From Acidobacteriota bacterium (GTDB lineage: Bacteria; Acidobacteriota; Terriglobia; Terriglobales; Acidobacteriaceae), in NCBI GenBank assembly GCA_021811745.1, contig JAJZNH010000198.1, forward strand, positions 1 through 5,296: a stretch of 5,296 bases of DNA, in the 5' to 3' direction. The stretch's first letter is position 1, and each line of letters opens with the position of its first letter. Below the pieces are notes generated by a model that did not search any database, was not told the DNA's origin, and worked only from the letters and a program-made list of their open reading frames with translations. Positions 4,643 through 5,296 of the stretch are shown here, piece by piece. Made by a program: the position numbers and the translations under genes.

Positions 4643-5296
4643 ATGCAAAGAAGAGAATTCTGCAAGCTGATGGCGACCGCTGCTGCCGCCAAGGCCATTC
4701 CTGCCTTGGGCCAGACCGGTACATCCGCGCCCGTCCCTGCCGGTTTCAATTCACTCCGCCAGTCCTACGCAGAGTTTTGCGCCACGCCCGCCGAAAAGAG
4801 AGTCTTCTACACCCTGGTTAATGGCCGGATCGTGGAAGGGAAGCTCGACGAAACGACTTGGGAGCCAAGCGGCTGGGGTAAACCGCCCGAACTGCCCGTG
4901 CCCGGCGGCTCCTGGGATGGTGTGCCCATGATCGCGCCCGTCGCGGGACTCAGCGGCGAAGGTCCCTTCAAGCCCACTTGGGATTCGCTCCTCCAATACG
5001 AAGCGCCGGAGTGGTACCGTGACGCCAAGTTCGGCATCTGGGCCCACTGGTCTCCGCAATGCGTTCCCGAGGACGGCGACTGGTATGCGCGCAATATGTA
5101 CATCCAGAGCAAGTATGGGTACGATCACCACCCAAGCCAATACCAGTACCATCTGGAGCATTACGGCCCTCAGTCACGGTTCGGCTACAAGGACCTCTGC
5201 GCTCAGTGGACGCTGCTCAACTGGGAGCCTGAGGCGCTGATCCAGCGTTACAAGGAAGCCGGCGCCAAGTTCTTCATCGCGCTCGCCAACCATCAC
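4643..5296 (+). CDS. Probable Tat-exported GH29 alpha-L-fucosidase, 5' part only
   Basis: Expected role: hydrolysis of terminal alpha-L-fucose from glycans outside the cytoplasm. The frame is open for 218 codons to the window end. Seen: an N-terminal twin-arginine motif (RREFCKL, residues 3-9) and an alanine-rich segment ending near ALGQ (about 21-24), consistent with a Tat signal peptide. The cysteine at 7 precedes the hydrophobic segment, so it is not a lipobox. The hallmark GH29 N-terminal block follows: PEWYRDAKFGIWAHWS (122-137), then GDWYARNMY and AGAKFFIALANHH, ending at residue 218. The catalytic nucleophile and acid/base lie beyond the edge, so activity cannot be judged. About 100 residues (25-120) precede the catalytic barrel and are not part of the core signature; they include GRIVEGKLDETTWEP and a Pro/Gly-rich PELPVPGGSWDGVPM. 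The gene follows hypF in the same direction after 160 bp but has no metabolic link to it, so it is likely a separate unit. Confidence 0.88.
   Translation, partial: MQRREFCKLMATAAAAKAIPALGQTGTSAPVPAGFNSLRQSYAEFCATPAEKRVFYTLVNGRIVEGKLDETTWEPSGWGKPPELPVPGGSWDGVPMIAPVAGLSGEGPFKPTWDSLLQYEAPEWYRDAKFGIWAHWSPQCVPEDGDWYARNMYIQSKYGYDHHPSQYQYHLEHYGPQSRFGYKDLCAQWTLLNWEPEALIQRYKEAGAKFFIALANHH

Overview
The window is GC-rich, densely coding bacterial DNA. It holds parts of a [NiFe]-hydrogenase locus next to a carbohydrate-degradation gene. The left edge (minus strand) carries the diaphorase genes hoxE and hoxF. They overlap by 4 bp, and hoxF runs off the window. The centre (plus strand) carries a complete hypF, a maturation protein that makes the cyanide ligands of the NiFe active site. 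The right edge (plus strand) carries the first 218 codons of a probable Tat-exported GH29 alpha-L-fucosidase, cut by the window end.

Layout: 1-984 hoxF (minus, partial); 981-1478 hoxE (minus); 1479-2085 a divergent intergenic region of about 600 bp; 2086-4482 hypF (plus); 4483-4642 a short intergenic gap with small inverted repeats; 4643-5296 fucosidase (plus, partial). The divergent region is the richest in non-coding signals. It has a good sigma70-type promoter facing hoxE (TTAACA, 17 bp, TATGAT). Directly upstream of this lies an 18-bp perfect dyad with the GTGA-N6-TCAC core of Crp/Fnr-family operators. The long hoxE leader contains a repeat-like hairpin. Nested GC-rich dyads lie on the hypF side.

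How the genes fit together: HoxE and HoxF form the NAD(H)-oxidising or -reducing, flavin and iron-sulfur part of a bidirectional NAD-linked hydrogenase (group 3d type). HoxU, HoxY and HoxH would be expected beyond the left edge. HypF would supply carbamoyl groups to HypE for the Fe(CN)2CO centre of the large subunit HoxH. The fucosidase is probably an independent transcription unit acting outside the cytoplasm.

Organism: high GC, a Hox hydrogenase, a Tat-exported GH29 enzyme and a 'GCACGGC-TTTT-GCCGTGC' intergenic hairpin together suggest a soil-type heterotroph, possibly Acidobacteriota. That assignment is inference from memory of such genomes, not demonstrated here. I found no RNA genes, CRISPR array, insertion sequence or clearly novel system.
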